A DNA stretch of 57,362 nucleotides, taken from Thermovibrio guaymasensis (GTDB taxonomy: Bacteria > Aquificota > Aquificia > Desulfurobacteriales > Desulfurobacteriaceae). A program made the translations under genes and the position numbers. The stretch spans positions 1 through 57,362 of the forward strand of contig NZ_RBIE01000005.1 in NCBI RefSeq assembly GCF_003633715.1, given 5' to 3'. Shown here one piece after another: positions 26,018-34,237 of the stretch (position 1 is its first letter; the number at the start of each line of letters is the position of its first letter). The notes beneath the pieces are model-generated. The model did not search any database and was not told where the DNA came from. It was given only the letters and a program-made list of their open reading frames with translations.

Positions 26018-26470
26018 GTGAACTGGTTTATGGAGTTTTTAGCTACCGGATTTTATTCGGGTAAGCTCCCAAAGATGCCGGGAACCTGGGGCTCAATCTT
26101 TGCTGCCGTCCTTGCGTACTTTCTATGGCCGAGTAATCCTGACTTTCAGGTATTGGTTATTCTGATAACCTTCTTTCTAAGCGTAGTCTCCTCCGACTAT
26201 CTTGCACGTAAGTTGGGAGATAAGGACCCTGACCAGGTTGTAATAGATGAGGTTCTCGGAGTGGAGATTACCTTTTTCTTACTGAATCCCCAAGGGGACT
26301 TAGAGCTTACCTTGGCCGGTCTAATACTATTTAGAATTATTGATATAATGAAACCGTTTCCGATTCGTCTGTTTGAAAGGCTCCCCGGAGGTTGGGGAAT
26401 TACCGTAGATGACGCTGTTGCTGGAGTTTTAGCCAATATTCTCCTTAGAGTTATCGGAGGTTTCCTTTAA
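26018..26470 (+). CDS. pgpA: Phosphatidylglycerophosphatase A
   Basis: 150 aa membrane phosphatase. N-terminal ATGFYSGKLPKMPGTWGS is the PgpA signature; DPDQVVIDEVLG and DIMKPFPIRLFERLPGGWGI with VDDAVAG complete the conserved acidic motifs. It removes phosphate from phosphatidylglycerophosphate in the inner membrane. GTG start at 26018 follows AAAGGAGG at 26001. It is joined to the next gene by an overlapping stop and start (TAATG), with no functional link apparent. Confidence 0.88.
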   Translation: MNWFMEFLATGFYSGKLPKMPGTWGSIFAAVLAYFLWPSNPDFQVLVILITFFLSVVSSDYLARKLGDKDPDQVVIDEVLGVEITFFLLNPQGDLELTLAGLILFRIIDIMKPFPIRLFERLPGGWGITVDDAVAGVLANILLRVIGGFL

Positions 26471-27888
26471 TGTTTAAGAAGGTTTTGGTCGCTAATAGGG
26501 GTGAAGTTGCAACGAGGGTGATAAGGGCGTGTAAAGAGCTGGGAATTCAAACTGTAGCTATCTACTCTGAGGCCGACGTTAACTCCCTCCACGTTAAGAA
26601 GGCAGATGAGGCGTACCTCATTCACGGAGATCCTATAAAAGCTTACCTCAACTACTATAAGATAGTTGACATAGCAAAAAGGGCTGGAGCTCAGGCGATA
26701 CATCCCGGATACGGCTTTCTGTCTGAAAGGGCCGACTTTGCCGAGTACGCTAGGAAGCACGGAATTGAGTTTATAGGTCCTTCCGTTGAGCACTTAAAGG
26801 TCTTTGGAAGTAAGATTGAAGCAAAGAAGCTAATGAAGGAGCTCGGAGTTCCTGTTGCTGAGGGGAGCGATGAGCCGGTTTCGGACCTTGAAGAGGCAAA
26901 GAGGATAGCAAGGGAAATCGGCTATCCCGTGATGATAAAAGCTGCTCACGGTGGCGGTGGTAGAGGTTTGAGGGTTGCAAGGAGTGAAGGGGAGCTTATC
27001 TCCCAGTTTCAGATAGCTGTAAAGGAGGCTGAAGCTTCCTTCGGTAAGGGGGAGGTATTCATTGAAAAGTTTATTGAAAACCCGAGGCACATTGAGATTC
27101 AGATAGTTGCCGATAAACACGGAAACGTGGTTCACCTTGGAGAGAGAGACTGTTCTCTTCAGAGGAGACACCAGAAGGTCCTTGAGATAGCCCCATCTCC
27201 CGTTCTTACGAGGAGGCAGAGGGAGAAGCTTGGGAAGATTTGTGTTGAAGCTGCGAGGAAGATTGGTTACTACGGCGTCGGAACTTGGGAATTCTTGATG
27301 GATAAGTACGGTAACTTCTATTTTATGGAAGTCAACCCCCGCCTTCAGGTTGAACACACTGTAACTGAGGAAGTTACAGGAATAGACATAGTTCAGGAGC
27401 AGATAAGGATAGCTGCGGGAATGGGACTCTCCTTCTCTCAAAAGAGCGTTCAAATTAACGGCTTTGCAATACAGTTTAGGGTAAATGCAGAAGATCCGAA
27501 GAGGGATTTCGTTCCAGTTCCGGGAACCATTACCGCTTACTACTCTCCTGGTGGAATAGGAGTAAGGATAGACGGTGTGGTTTATAAAGGTTATACGATA
27601 CCTCCTTACTACGACTCAATGGTAGCTAAGCTGATAGTGAGGGGTAGAAGTTGGGATGAGGTTATAAGGCGTTCAAGGAGAGCTCTCGGTGAATTCGTCA
27701 TTAGGGGAGTTCCAACTACTATTCCCTTCTTTAAGAAAATTCTCAACGACCCTGAGTTCGTTAAGGGGCAGTTTGATACCTCATTTATAGATAGGAAGAT
27801 TAAGGACTTTACCTTTATTGAGGAAACAGACCCTGAAGTCCTTGCGCTTGCAATATCTGCAGCGATTGCTGCACACCACGGACTGTAA
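26470..27888 (+). CDS. Biotin carboxylase subunit of pyruvate (or 2-oxoglutarate) carboxylase
   Basis: 472 aa. Seen: KKVLVANRGEVATRVIRAC, IHPGYGFLSE, HGGGGRGLRV (ATP-grasp glycine loop), EKFIENPRHIEIQI, and EVNPRLQVEHTVTEEV with GRSWDEVIRR. It carboxylates biotin on the partner subunit. The gene directly downstream encodes the carboxyltransferase with a biotinyl domain, so this is a two-chain carboxylase. PycA is the usual name; in reductive-TCA bacteria the same architecture also serves as 2-oxoglutarate carboxylase (CfiB), and sequence alone here does not decide. Confidence 0.88.
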   Translation: MFKKVLVANRGEVATRVIRACKELGIQTVAIYSEADVNSLHVKKADEAYLIHGDPIKAYLNYYKIVDIAKRAGAQAIHPGYGFLSERADFAEYARKHGIEFIGPSVEHLKVFGSKIEAKKLMKELGVPVAEGSDEPVSDLEEAKRIAREIGYPVMIKAAHGGGGRGLRVARSEGELISQFQIAVKEAEASFGKGEVFIEKFIENPRHIEIQIVADKHGNVVHLGERDCSLQRRHQKVLEIAPSPVLTRRQREKLGKICVEAARKIGYYGVGTWEFLMDKYGNFYFMEVNPRLQVEHTVTEEVTGIDIVQEQIRIAAGMGLSFSQKSVQINGFAIQFRVNAEDPKRDFVPVPGTITAYYSPGGIGVRIDGVVYKGYTIPPYYDSMVAKLIVRGRSWDEVIRRSRRALGEFVIRGVPTTIPFFKKILNDPEFVKGQFDTSFIDRKIKDFTFIEETDPEVLALAISAAIAAHHGL

Positions 27889-27903
27889 TACTTGGAGGAG
27901 TGA

Positions 27904-29760
27904 ATGGGAAGGAAGATTCAGTTTACGGATGTAACCTTAAGGGATGCCCATCAGTCCCTCTTTGCTACTAGAATGAAGACGAGGGATATGGTTGATATAG
28001 CTCCCGTCATAGATAAGGCAGGCTTTTGGTCTGTTGAAATGTGGGGCGGGGCAACCTTTGACGTCTGTCTCCGATTTTTACGGGAGGACCCTTGGGAGAG
28101 GCTGAGAGTCTTAAGGAAGTTAATGCCTAACTCCCGCCTTCAGATGCTCTTAAGGGGACAGAACTTAGTAGGTTATCGCCACTATCCGGATGACGTCGTT
28201 AGGGCCTTTGTTAGAAAGGCTGCAGAGAACGGTATAGACGTTTTCAGGATTTTTGACGCCCTCAACGATTTAAGGAATGTTGAGGTTGCAGTTGAGACTG
28301 CGAAGGAGATGGGAAAGGTAGTTGAGGGGGCCCTCTCTTACACGATAAGTCCCGTTCATACCGAGGACCTATACATAGAGTTGGCCCTCCAGTTTAAAGA
28401 GATGGGAGCAGACATAATTGCAATTAAGGATATGGCAGGTCTCCTCTCCCCTGAAAAGGCCTATTCCTTAGTTAAGGCTTTAAAAGAGGAGGTCGGCCTT
28501 CCAGTTCACGTTCATACCCACTGTACCAGTGGCCTTGCTGAGATGGCTCAGCTAAAGGCTGCCGAAGCCGGAGCGGACATTTTTGACGTTGCAATTTCTC
28601 CTATGGCTTCAGATACCTCCCATCCGGCAGTTGAAACTATGGCCTATGCCTTTGGAGAGTTTGGGTTTGAGATAGGCCTTGATAAGAAAGCCTTAAAGAG
28701 GATGGCTCAGCATTTTAAAGAAGTTAGGAAGAAGTACAAGAAGTACGATATAGACTTTAAGGGAATTGATGCTGCCGTTCTTGAACACCAGATACCCGGT
28801 GGAATGATCTCTAACCTTATAAATCAGCTTAAGGAGCAGGGAGCTCTTGATAAACTAGAAGAAGTCCTTGAGGAAGTTCCAAGGGTCAGGGAAGACTTTG
28901 GTTATCCTCCCCTCGTTACTCCAACGAGTCAAATAGTCGGAACTCAGGCGGTTCTCAACGTTCTTGCCGGCGAACGCTACAAGATGATCACTCAGGAGAC
29001 GAAGAACTACGTTAAGGGGCTTTACGGAAGGCCTCCTGCTCCTATTAAGGAGGAGATTATAAAGAAGGTTTTAGGAGACGAGGAGCCTATTACCTGCCGC
29101 CCTGCAGACCTCCTACAGCCTGAACTTGACAAGTGCAGGGAAGAGATTAAGGACCTTGCAAGGAGCGAGGAGGACGTTCTCTCCTACTGCCTCTTTCCCA
29201 AAGTTGCTAAGGAGTTCTTTGAGTGGAGGGAGAAGGTTGAAAGGGGAGAAATTCCCGCCATTTCGGAAGAGGACCTTCACGATATGGAGGAGGAAGAAAG
29301 GAAGTGTCCTCAGCCCCTTGCTCCAACAGAGTTTATAGTTAACGTTCACGGCGAGAGTTACCACGTTAAGATTGCGGGAGTCGGTCACAAGAAAGAGGGT
29401 AAGAAGCCTTACTTTATAAAGATTGACGGAAGACTTGAAGAGGTTGTTGTTGAGCCTCTCGTTGAGGTTGTTCCAACAGGTGAGGAAGTTGAAATTGCTG
29501 GGGAGCTTACCGCTGCCTCAAAGAGGCCGAGGGCCTCAAAGGAAGGTGACGTTACTTCTCCAATGCCTGCAAAGGTAGTTGAGATTAAGGTTAAAGAAGG
29601 CGATAGAGTTAATGAGGGTGATGTAGTTGCCGTTGTTGAAGCAATGAAGATGCAGAATGAGGTTCACGCTCCAATTGCTGGGGTTGTAAAGGCTATCTAC
29701 GTTAAACCGGGTGATAACGTCAATCCAGATGAAGCTATAATGACGATTGAGCCTGAATAG
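27904..29760 (+). CDS. Carboxyltransferase/biotinyl subunit of pyruvate (or 2-oxoglutarate) carboxylase
   Basis: 618 aa. N-terminal aldolase-type barrel (about 1-300): DVTLRDAHQSLFATR, MWGGATFDV, AIKDMAGLLSP, and VHTHCTSG metal ligands. A connecting region to about 530, then a biotinyl domain ending near residue 615 with the lysine of VVEAMKMQNEV. It transfers CO2 from carboxybiotin to pyruvate, giving oxaloacetate, or to 2-oxoglutarate. ATG follows TTGGAGGAGTGA. Paired with the biotin carboxylase 15 bases upstream. Supports anaplerosis or reductive-TCA CO2 fixation. Confidence 0.9.
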   Translation: MGRKIQFTDVTLRDAHQSLFATRMKTRDMVDIAPVIDKAGFWSVEMWGGATFDVCLRFLREDPWERLRVLRKLMPNSRLQMLLRGQNLVGYRHYPDDVVRAFVRKAAENGIDVFRIFDALNDLRNVEVAVETAKEMGKVVEGALSYTISPVHTEDLYIELALQFKEMGADIIAIKDMAGLLSPEKAYSLVKALKEEVGLPVHVHTHCTSGLAEMAQLKAAEAGADIFDVAISPMASDTSHPAVETMAYAFGEFGFEIGLDKKALKRMAQHFKEVRKKYKKYDIDFKGIDAAVLEHQIPGGMISNLINQLKEQGALDKLEEVLEEVPRVREDFGYPPLVTPTSQIVGTQAVLNVLAGERYKMITQETKNYVKGLYGRPPAPIKEEIIKKVLGDEEPITCRPADLLQPELDKCREEIKDLARSEEDVLSYCLFPKVAKEFFEWREKVERGEIPAISEEDLHDMEEEERKCPQPLAPTEFIVNVHGESYHVKIAGVGHKKEGKKPYFIKIDGRLEEVVVEPLVEVVPTGEEVEIAGELTAASKRPRASKEGDVTSPMPAKVVEIKVKEGDRVNEGDVVAVVEAMKMQNEVHAPIAGVVKAIYVKPGDNVNPDEAIMTIEPE

Positions 29761-29788
29761 TTGATTTTTTTAACATTACTCCTATATT
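29761..29788 (+). promoter_or_regulatory. Putative promoter of tRNA-Pro
   Basis: TTGATT at 29761-29766 and TATATT at 29783-29788, spacing 16, twelve bases before the tRNA. Position is right for a tRNA promoter. Confidence 0.5.
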
Positions 29789-29799
29789 AATTCCTGCGT

Positions 29800-29876
29800 C
29801 GGGGCGTGGCGTAGCCTGGTAGCGCGCTGGCATGGGGGGCCAGAGGTCGCCCGTTCAAGTCGGGTCGCCCCGACCA
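29800..29876 (+). tRNA. tRNA-Pro (anticodon GGG)
   Basis: Full cloverleaf of 77 bases: acceptor CGGGGCG/CGCCCCG, anticodon arm CTGGC-ATGGGGG-GCCAG giving anticodon GGG, T arm GCCCG-TTCAAGT-CGGGT, discriminator A, and an encoded CCA. Reads CCC and probably CCU codons. Confidence 0.95.
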
Positions 29877-29899
29877 TTTAAAATTACCGTTCTTTAGTA

Positions 29900-29905
29900 T
29901 ATAAT
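29900..29905 (+). promoter_or_regulatory. Possible -10 box for a near-leaderless mRNA
   Basis: TATAAT lies nine bases before the ATG at 29915 and no Shine-Dalgarno is present. As in the M23 gene at 114, the gene directly follows a stable RNA gene. Confidence 0.4.
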
Positions 29906-29914
29906 CGTTCCATT

Positions 29915-30244
29915 ATGAGACTTCTCATAAATCTATTTCTGACGACCTTGATGTTTTTCTTCTCTTCAAGTTACACCTATTCGTCCATAAAGTGTGGATG
30001 GGTTACAAAAGGGGAATTTTATAAACCTTTCGTTGTCTTAAACCGTCCTTCAAATAAAATTGTTCTCTTTGTAACCTCAGACGGTAGAGTGTATAAGGGC
30101 AGGTGTAGAAAGAAAGGAGTTAATAGGTGTACGATCTACCCTGGTAAGAGGTTCAGAACAAGAGAGTCGGTAAAGTATATAATCCTGAGACTGGGGTGTT
30201 CTGCTCCGGAGATTGTCGGTAATGGGGTTATAGTTGGTTTCTAA
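29915..30244 (+). CDS. Small exported cysteine-containing protein, hypothetical
   Basis: 109 aa. N-terminal 24 residues form a signal peptide (LLINLFLTTLMFFFSSS). The remainder has four Cys, in KCGW, GRCRK, NRCTI and LGCSA, suggesting two disulfides in the periplasm. It is rich in Lys/Arg, with no recognised domain. The tail overlaps the start of comM by 11 bases. Confidence 0.65.
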   Translation: MRLLINLFLTTLMFFFSSSYTYSSIKCGWVTKGEFYKPFVVLNRPSNKIVLFVTSDGRVYKGRCRKKGVNRCTIYPGKRFRTRESVKYIILRLGCSAPEIVGNGVIVGF

Positions 30245-31736
30245 GGTTATTAGTTATGCTACTTTGGGAATTGATGGAGTTAAGGTTGTAGTTGAAGTTG
30301 ACTCCTCAAGGGGACTCCCTTCAGTAGCAATTGTTGGTCTTCCAGATAGCGCTGTTAAGGAGAGCAAGGAAAGGGTAAGGGCTGCTGTAGTTAACTCCGG
30401 CTTTCCTTTTCCTCTAAGGAAGATTGTGGTTAACCTTGCTCCTGCAGATTTGAGGAAAGAGGGAACAGTTTATGACCTGCCTATAGCTTTGGGGATTCTT
30501 GCTTCCTCTGGAATCCTCAGCGGGGAGAAGCTTGGGAATTACATTATTGCCGGCGAGCTCGGGCTTGGTGGTGAGCTCCACCCGGTAAAGGGAGTTCTCC
30601 CTGCTGCAGTCTTAGTGAAGGAACTGAGTTTAAAGGGGTTAATCATTCCAGAGGATAACGTTGAGGAAGCCCTTTTAATAGAAGGGATTGATGTAATTCC
30701 TGTAAAGAGTTTGAAGGAGGCGGTTAATTTCCTCAATGGAGAGGTTGAGATAGAGCCGGCTAAGGGGAGTTCCCTACCTTCAAATCCTTCTTACTCTGTT
30801 GATATGGCAGATGTTGTAGGACAGTTTCAGGCAAAGAGGGCCCTTGAAATAGCTGCAGCAGGGAGGCACAACGTTTTTATGGTAGGTCCTCCAGGTTCTG
30901 GGAAGACGATGCTTGCAAGGAGGCTTCCTACGATAATGCCTCCGATGAGTTTAGAGGAGGTTATTGAAACCAGCCGAGTATACTCTGTTGCAGGCTTAAC
31001 TTCTGAAGTTCCAGTAGTTCAAAGGCCTTTTAGGGCTCCTCACTCTACTTCCTCAGATGCAGCAATCATCGGAGGAGGAAATGCGGTTAAGCCGGGAGAA
31101 GTAAGCCTTGCCCACAACGGAGTCCTCTTTATGGACGAATTCCCAGAGTTTAAGAGGAGCGTTTTAGAGGCTTTGAGGCAGCCCCTTGAAGATAGAGTAG
31201 TGACAGTTTCAAGAGCCTCTGGTTCTTACACTTTTCCTGCCGATTTCCTCTTAGTTGCAGCAAGTAATCCCTGTCCCTGCGGTTTCTACGGCTTTTCAGA
31301 CGGTAAAAACTACTGCCGGTGCTCTCCCGTCCAGATAAAACGCTATCAAGCAAAGCTTTCAGGCCCTATAATGGACAGGATAGATCTGAAAGTCAGCGTT
31401 CCTGCCGTTAAGCCGGAAGAGTTTAAGGACTCAAAGTCTGAACCTTCTGAAAGGATAAGGGAAAGGGTTATTAAGGCTTATGAAATTCAGAAGAGGCGCT
31501 TTAAGGGTTTAAGAATTTCCTTTAACGGCCAGATGGGTAGGAGGGTGATAAAGAAGTTCTGTAAGCTTGATTTTGAAGCTGAGGAGCTCCTAAATCGTGC
31601 CGTTTCCTCTCTAGGCCTTTCGGCCCGGGCTTACGACAGGGTTTTAAAGGTTGCAAGGACAATTGCGGACCTTGAGAGCTCCGACCTTATCTCCTTCCAC
31701 CACATAGCCGAGGCTTTGAGCTACAGGGAAGTTTAA
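30234..31736 (+). CDS. comM: ComM/YifB-family AAA+ ATPase (Mg chelatase-like)
   Basis: 500 aa. N-terminal part SKVISYATLGIDGVKVVVEVD, GLPSVAIVGLPDSAVKESKERV is diagnostic, followed by the AAA+ core: Walker A VGPPGSGKTMLARRLP, Walker B GVLFMDEFPEF, and the FRAPHSTSSDAAIIGGG arm. A C-terminal Mg_chelatase_C region ends the protein. ComM is a helicase that promotes branch migration during natural transformation. The start is TTG at 30234 and has only a weak ribosome binding site, so it may depend on the overlapping upstream gene. The last 50 bases overlap the convergent Nmad2-like gene. Confidence 0.9.
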   Translation: MVSKVISYATLGIDGVKVVVEVDSSRGLPSVAIVGLPDSAVKESKERVRAAVVNSGFPFPLRKIVVNLAPADLRKEGTVYDLPIALGILASSGILSGEKLGNYIIAGELGLGGELHPVKGVLPAAVLVKELSLKGLIIPEDNVEEALLIEGIDVIPVKSLKEAVNFLNGEVEIEPAKGSSLPSNPSYSVDMADVVGQFQAKRALEIAAAGRHNVFMVGPPGSGKTMLARRLPTIMPPMSLEEVIETSRVYSVAGLTSEVPVVQRPFRAPHSTSSDAAIIGGGNAVKPGEVSLAHNGVLFMDEFPEFKRSVLEALRQPLEDRVVTVSRASGSYTFPADFLLVAASNPCPCGFYGFSDGKNYCRCSPVQIKRYQAKLSGPIMDRIDLKVSVPAVKPEEFKDSKSEPSERIRERVIKAYEIQKRRFKGLRISFNGQMGRRVIKKFCKLDFEAEELLNRAVSSLGLSARAYDRVLKVARTIADLESSDLISFHHIAEALSYREV

Positions 31737-32436
31737 CCTTGTTACACGTATTTTGTTCTTGTTCTTCAAGACGGTTATTTATGGGGTTCCCGTGTTTTCC
31801 AAGTCCATACTCTTTTACAAGGGAGGATATGTAACTTTCTAATTCTGAAAATAGTTCTGGAAAGTTCTCCTGAGTACAATAACGAATGCCACGATTATTT
31901 AGGCAACGTAGGAACTTCTTGTTAAATTCAATGCATTTATCTCCAAAATAGAGGAATTCTTCGCAAATAAAAACCCTATTTCCCCAGATGTCTTGGATTA
32001 TAGCTCCATATTTTTCCTTTAATTTTTCATTCTTGAAAAATTCATCTACTTTAGAGACTGGGATATATGCTTCTTCATCTGGGATAGATTTAATGTCATG
32101 ATCGTGTCCTCTTATCCATTTCCAACTATTATTTTCTATATAGTAAACATTGTCTCCTTGAAGGTTTGAAGGTGAATACTTTTTATTTTCAAATCTTGGA
32201 TCATGGAAATATGAATCTAGGTCTAAAACCTCGCATACTTTCCCAGCATAAATTAAACATTGTTCAATCTCTAGGTGATAACCAGCCTTTTTTCTCTCTT
32301 CAGCTAGAGTTGTACCTTCTACTCCAATAATCCAATCTTCTTTTCCTATGTTTGCTCTTTGGTGATTTGGAGTACATGTAGCTAAAGTAAGGTAGTTTCC
32401 AAAAGGATTTGGAGCAAAACCAGTGTCCGATGTCAT
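31687..32436 (-). CDS. Orphan Nmad2-like protein (nucleotide-modification-associated domain)
   Basis: 249 aa. It starts MTSDTGFAPNPFGNYLTLATC and continues GKEDWIIGVEG, matching what I recall of the Nmad2 family, proteins found beside predicted base-modification systems in phages and bacteria. No methyltransferase, glycosyltransferase or nuclease is adjacent. The reading frame is more AT-rich than its neighbours. The ATG lacks a Shine-Dalgarno. In-frame codons upstream encode KKFLLYK immediately before MTSDTG, a segment that looks like the family's first beta strand, but no standard start lies there. The C-terminus overlaps comM by 50 bases. The gene follows aroC by 35 bases. Function unknown. 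Confidence 0.6.
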   Translation of the reverse strand: MTSDTGFAPNPFGNYLTLATCTPNHQRANIGKEDWIIGVEGTTLAEERKKAGYHLEIEQCLIYAGKVCEVLDLDSYFHDPRFENKKYSPSNLQGDNVYYIENNSWKWIRGHDHDIKSIPDEEAYIPVSKVDEFFKNEKLKEKYGAIIQDIWGNRVFICEEFLYFGDKCIEFNKKFLRCLNNRGIRYCTQENFPELFSELESYISSLVKEYGLGKHGNPINNRLEEQEQNTCNKVKLPCSSKPRLCGGRR

Positions 32437-32471
32437 TTTATAGAGAAGAAATTTTTTTATGATTTTTAATC

Positions 32472-33629
32472 CTAATTTCTAGATTTAAGCAATTTTACTA
32501 AATCGTTGAAGTTATCTGATGGGTACTTTTCAAGGAGAGCTCCCAGTAGCGTTATTGCTAGCATCGCCTCTCCCACAACTGCCGCCGCCGGAACGGCACA
32601 GACGTCAGAGCGCTCAATTGAGGCCACAAAGGGCTCTTTCGTCCTTAGGTCAACGCTCCTTAAAGGTTTGTAGAGGGTCGGAATAGGCTTCATTGCAGCC
32701 TTTACGACGATGGGCTCTCCGTTTGTCATTCCCCCCTCAATTCCTCCTGCCCTGTTTGTTAACCTATAAAAGCCTCTTTCCTCAGAGTAGAAAATCTCGT
32801 CGTGAACTTTTGAGCCGGGAAGTTTTGCCGCTTCAAAGCCGAGGCCAATTTCAACCCCTTTAACTGCTTGGATTGACATTATCGCCTGGGCTATTTTTCC
32901 GTCTAAACGCTTATCCCACTGGGTGTAACTTCCAAGTCCTACCGGAACGCCGGTTGCGTAAACAACGAAAATCCCCCCTAAGCTCTCTCCCCGTTCTTTA
33001 GCCTCGTCAATTTCCCTTTTGAACCTCTCCTCAACCTCTTTGTCTAGAACTGGTATTCTTACCTCAGACTTTTCTGCGTTCTCAAAGAGCTCCCTAAATT
33101 CTCTACCCTCTATTAACTCCCTTGGAACTTCTGCTGAGCCTATTGAGATTACGAAACTTCCAATCTCTACACCTAACCTCCTTAAGATATCCTTACACAA
33201 TGCCCCTGCCGCTACCCTTCCGGCGGTTTCCCTTGCAGAGGAGCGCTCTAGGACGTTTCTAACGTCGCTAAAGCCGTACTTTAAAACTCCCGTTAAGTCT
33301 GCGTGGCCGGGCCTTGGCCTTGTAACCGCTTTCTCCGGCGGGAGCTCCCCCGGTTCCGGTTTCATTATCCCTTCCCAGTTCTTATAATCTCTGTTCCACA
33401 CGGCCATTAAAATTGGAGAGCCTAAGGTCTTTCCAAGCCTAACTCCGCTTAAGAACTCAACCCTGTCCTTCTCAATCTTCATCCTTCCGCCTCTGCCGTA
33501 TCCCTTTTGGCGGCGGGCCATTTCAAAGTTAATGAAGTCAAAGTCTATCTCAAAGTTGGCAGGTATTCCCTCAAGGTAGGCAAAGATTCCCTTTCCGTGG
33601 CTCTCTCCGGCCGTGTAAAACCTTAGCAT
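32472..33629 (-). CDS. aroC: Chorismate synthase
   Basis: 385 aa. It has the AroC signatures: RFYTAGESHGKGIFAYLEG, RRQKGYGRGGRM, SSARETAGRVAAGA, and a C-terminal RSDVCAVPAAAVVGEA. It converts EPSP to chorismate using reduced FMN. It is divergent from tRNA-Arg. The ATG has GGAGGAACTTAG upstream. Confidence 0.96.
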   Translation of the reverse strand: MLRFYTAGESHGKGIFAYLEGIPANFEIDFDFINFEMARRQKGYGRGGRMKIEKDRVEFLSGVRLGKTLGSPILMAVWNRDYKNWEGIMKPEPGELPPEKAVTRPRPGHADLTGVLKYGFSDVRNVLERSSARETAGRVAAGALCKDILRRLGVEIGSFVISIGSAEVPRELIEGREFRELFENAEKSEVRIPVLDKEVEERFKREIDEAKERGESLGGIFVVYATGVPVGLGSYTQWDKRLDGKIAQAIMSIQAVKGVEIGLGFEAAKLPGSKVHDEIFYSEERGFYRLTNRAGGIEGGMTNGEPIVVKAAMKPIPTLYKPLRSVDLRTKEPFVASIERSDVCAVPAAAVVGEAMLAITLLGALLEKYPSDNFNDLVKLLKSRN

Positions 33630-33673
33630 CTAAGTTCCTCCAGTAATTTTTGACAAATTTTAGCCGTTTCTTA

Positions 33674-33702
33674 TTGACACTTCAATTAAAAAGTCCTATC
33701 TT
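33674..33702 (+). promoter_or_regulatory. Promoter of tRNA-Arg
   Basis: TTGACA at 33674-33679, 17 bases, then TATCTT at 33697-33702, twelve bases before the tRNA. Close to the sigma-70 ideal. Confidence 0.75.
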
Positions 33703-33714
33703 ACCTATCGCAGT

Positions 33715-33791
33715 GCGCCCGTAGCTCAGTAGGATAGAGCGCGAGATTCCTAATCTCGAGGTCGCAGGTTCGAATCCTGCCGGGCGCACCA
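33715..33791 (+). tRNA. tRNA-Arg (anticodon CCT)
   Basis: 77 bases including CCA. Acceptor GCGCCCG/CGGGCGC, anticodon arm CGAGA-TTCCTAA-TCTCG giving anticodon CCT (codon AGG), T arm CAGG-TTCGAAT-CCTG, D arm GCTC/GAGC. Followed by a run of T. AGG is very common in the genes of this window, so this is a heavily used isoacceptor. Confidence 0.95.
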
Positions 33792-33804
33792 TTTTTTTTA
33801 TTCC

Positions 33805-33832
33805 TTGACAAAAACAGAAAAACCCATACAAT
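33805..33832 (+). promoter_or_regulatory. Promoter of the rplS operon
   Basis: TTGACA at 33805-33810, 16 bases, TACAAT at 33827-33832, 34 bases before the rplS start codon, right after the tRNA-Arg T-run. Confidence 0.7.
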
Positions 33833-33865
33833 TCCCCTGCACTTTCATAACTTGGGAGGTTCATT

Positions 33866-34237
33866 ATGGCAAGCCTTGACGAGCTCATGAGGGCTGTTCA
33901 GGAGAAGTACGCGAAGAAAGAAATTCCCGATTTTAGGGTTGGAGACACCGTTAGAGTTCACGTAAAAGTCAAAGAGGGCGATAAAGAGAGGGTTCAGGCC
34001 TTTGAAGGCGTCGTTATCAGGAAGAGGGGAAGCGGGACGGATGCTACTTTCACAGTAAGGAAAGTATCCTACGGAATTGGAATTGAGAGGACTTTTCCCC
34101 TTTATGCTCCAGTTGTTGAGAAGATTGAGGTCCTCAAGCGCGGTATCGTAAGAAGGGCAAGGCTCTACTACCTCAGGGAGCGTAAAGGAAAGGCTGCCCG
34201 TATTAAAGAGAAGAAGGAGTGGATGACAAAGAAGTAA
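33866..34237 (+). CDS. rplS: 50S ribosomal protein L19
   Basis: 123 aa, standard length. [22 protein letters not shown] near residue 25, [10 protein letters not shown] and the [20 protein letters not shown] tail are canonical L19. The gene begins the rplS-rnhB-yraN cluster, a common bacterial order. ATG is preceded by GGGAGG. Its end overlaps rnhB. Confidence 0.97.
   Translation: MASLDELMRAVQEKYAKKEIPDFRVGDTVRVHVKVKEGDKERVQAFEGVVIRKRGSGTDATFTVRKVSYGIGIERTFPLYAPVVEKIEVLKRGIVRRARLYYLRERKGKAARIKEKKEWMTKK

Noticed and set aside
33682-33888. Minus-strand frame containing RPAGFEPATSRLG
   Set aside because: This is the well-known false peptide produced by translating the complement of a tRNA (here tRNA-Arg); it is not a gene.
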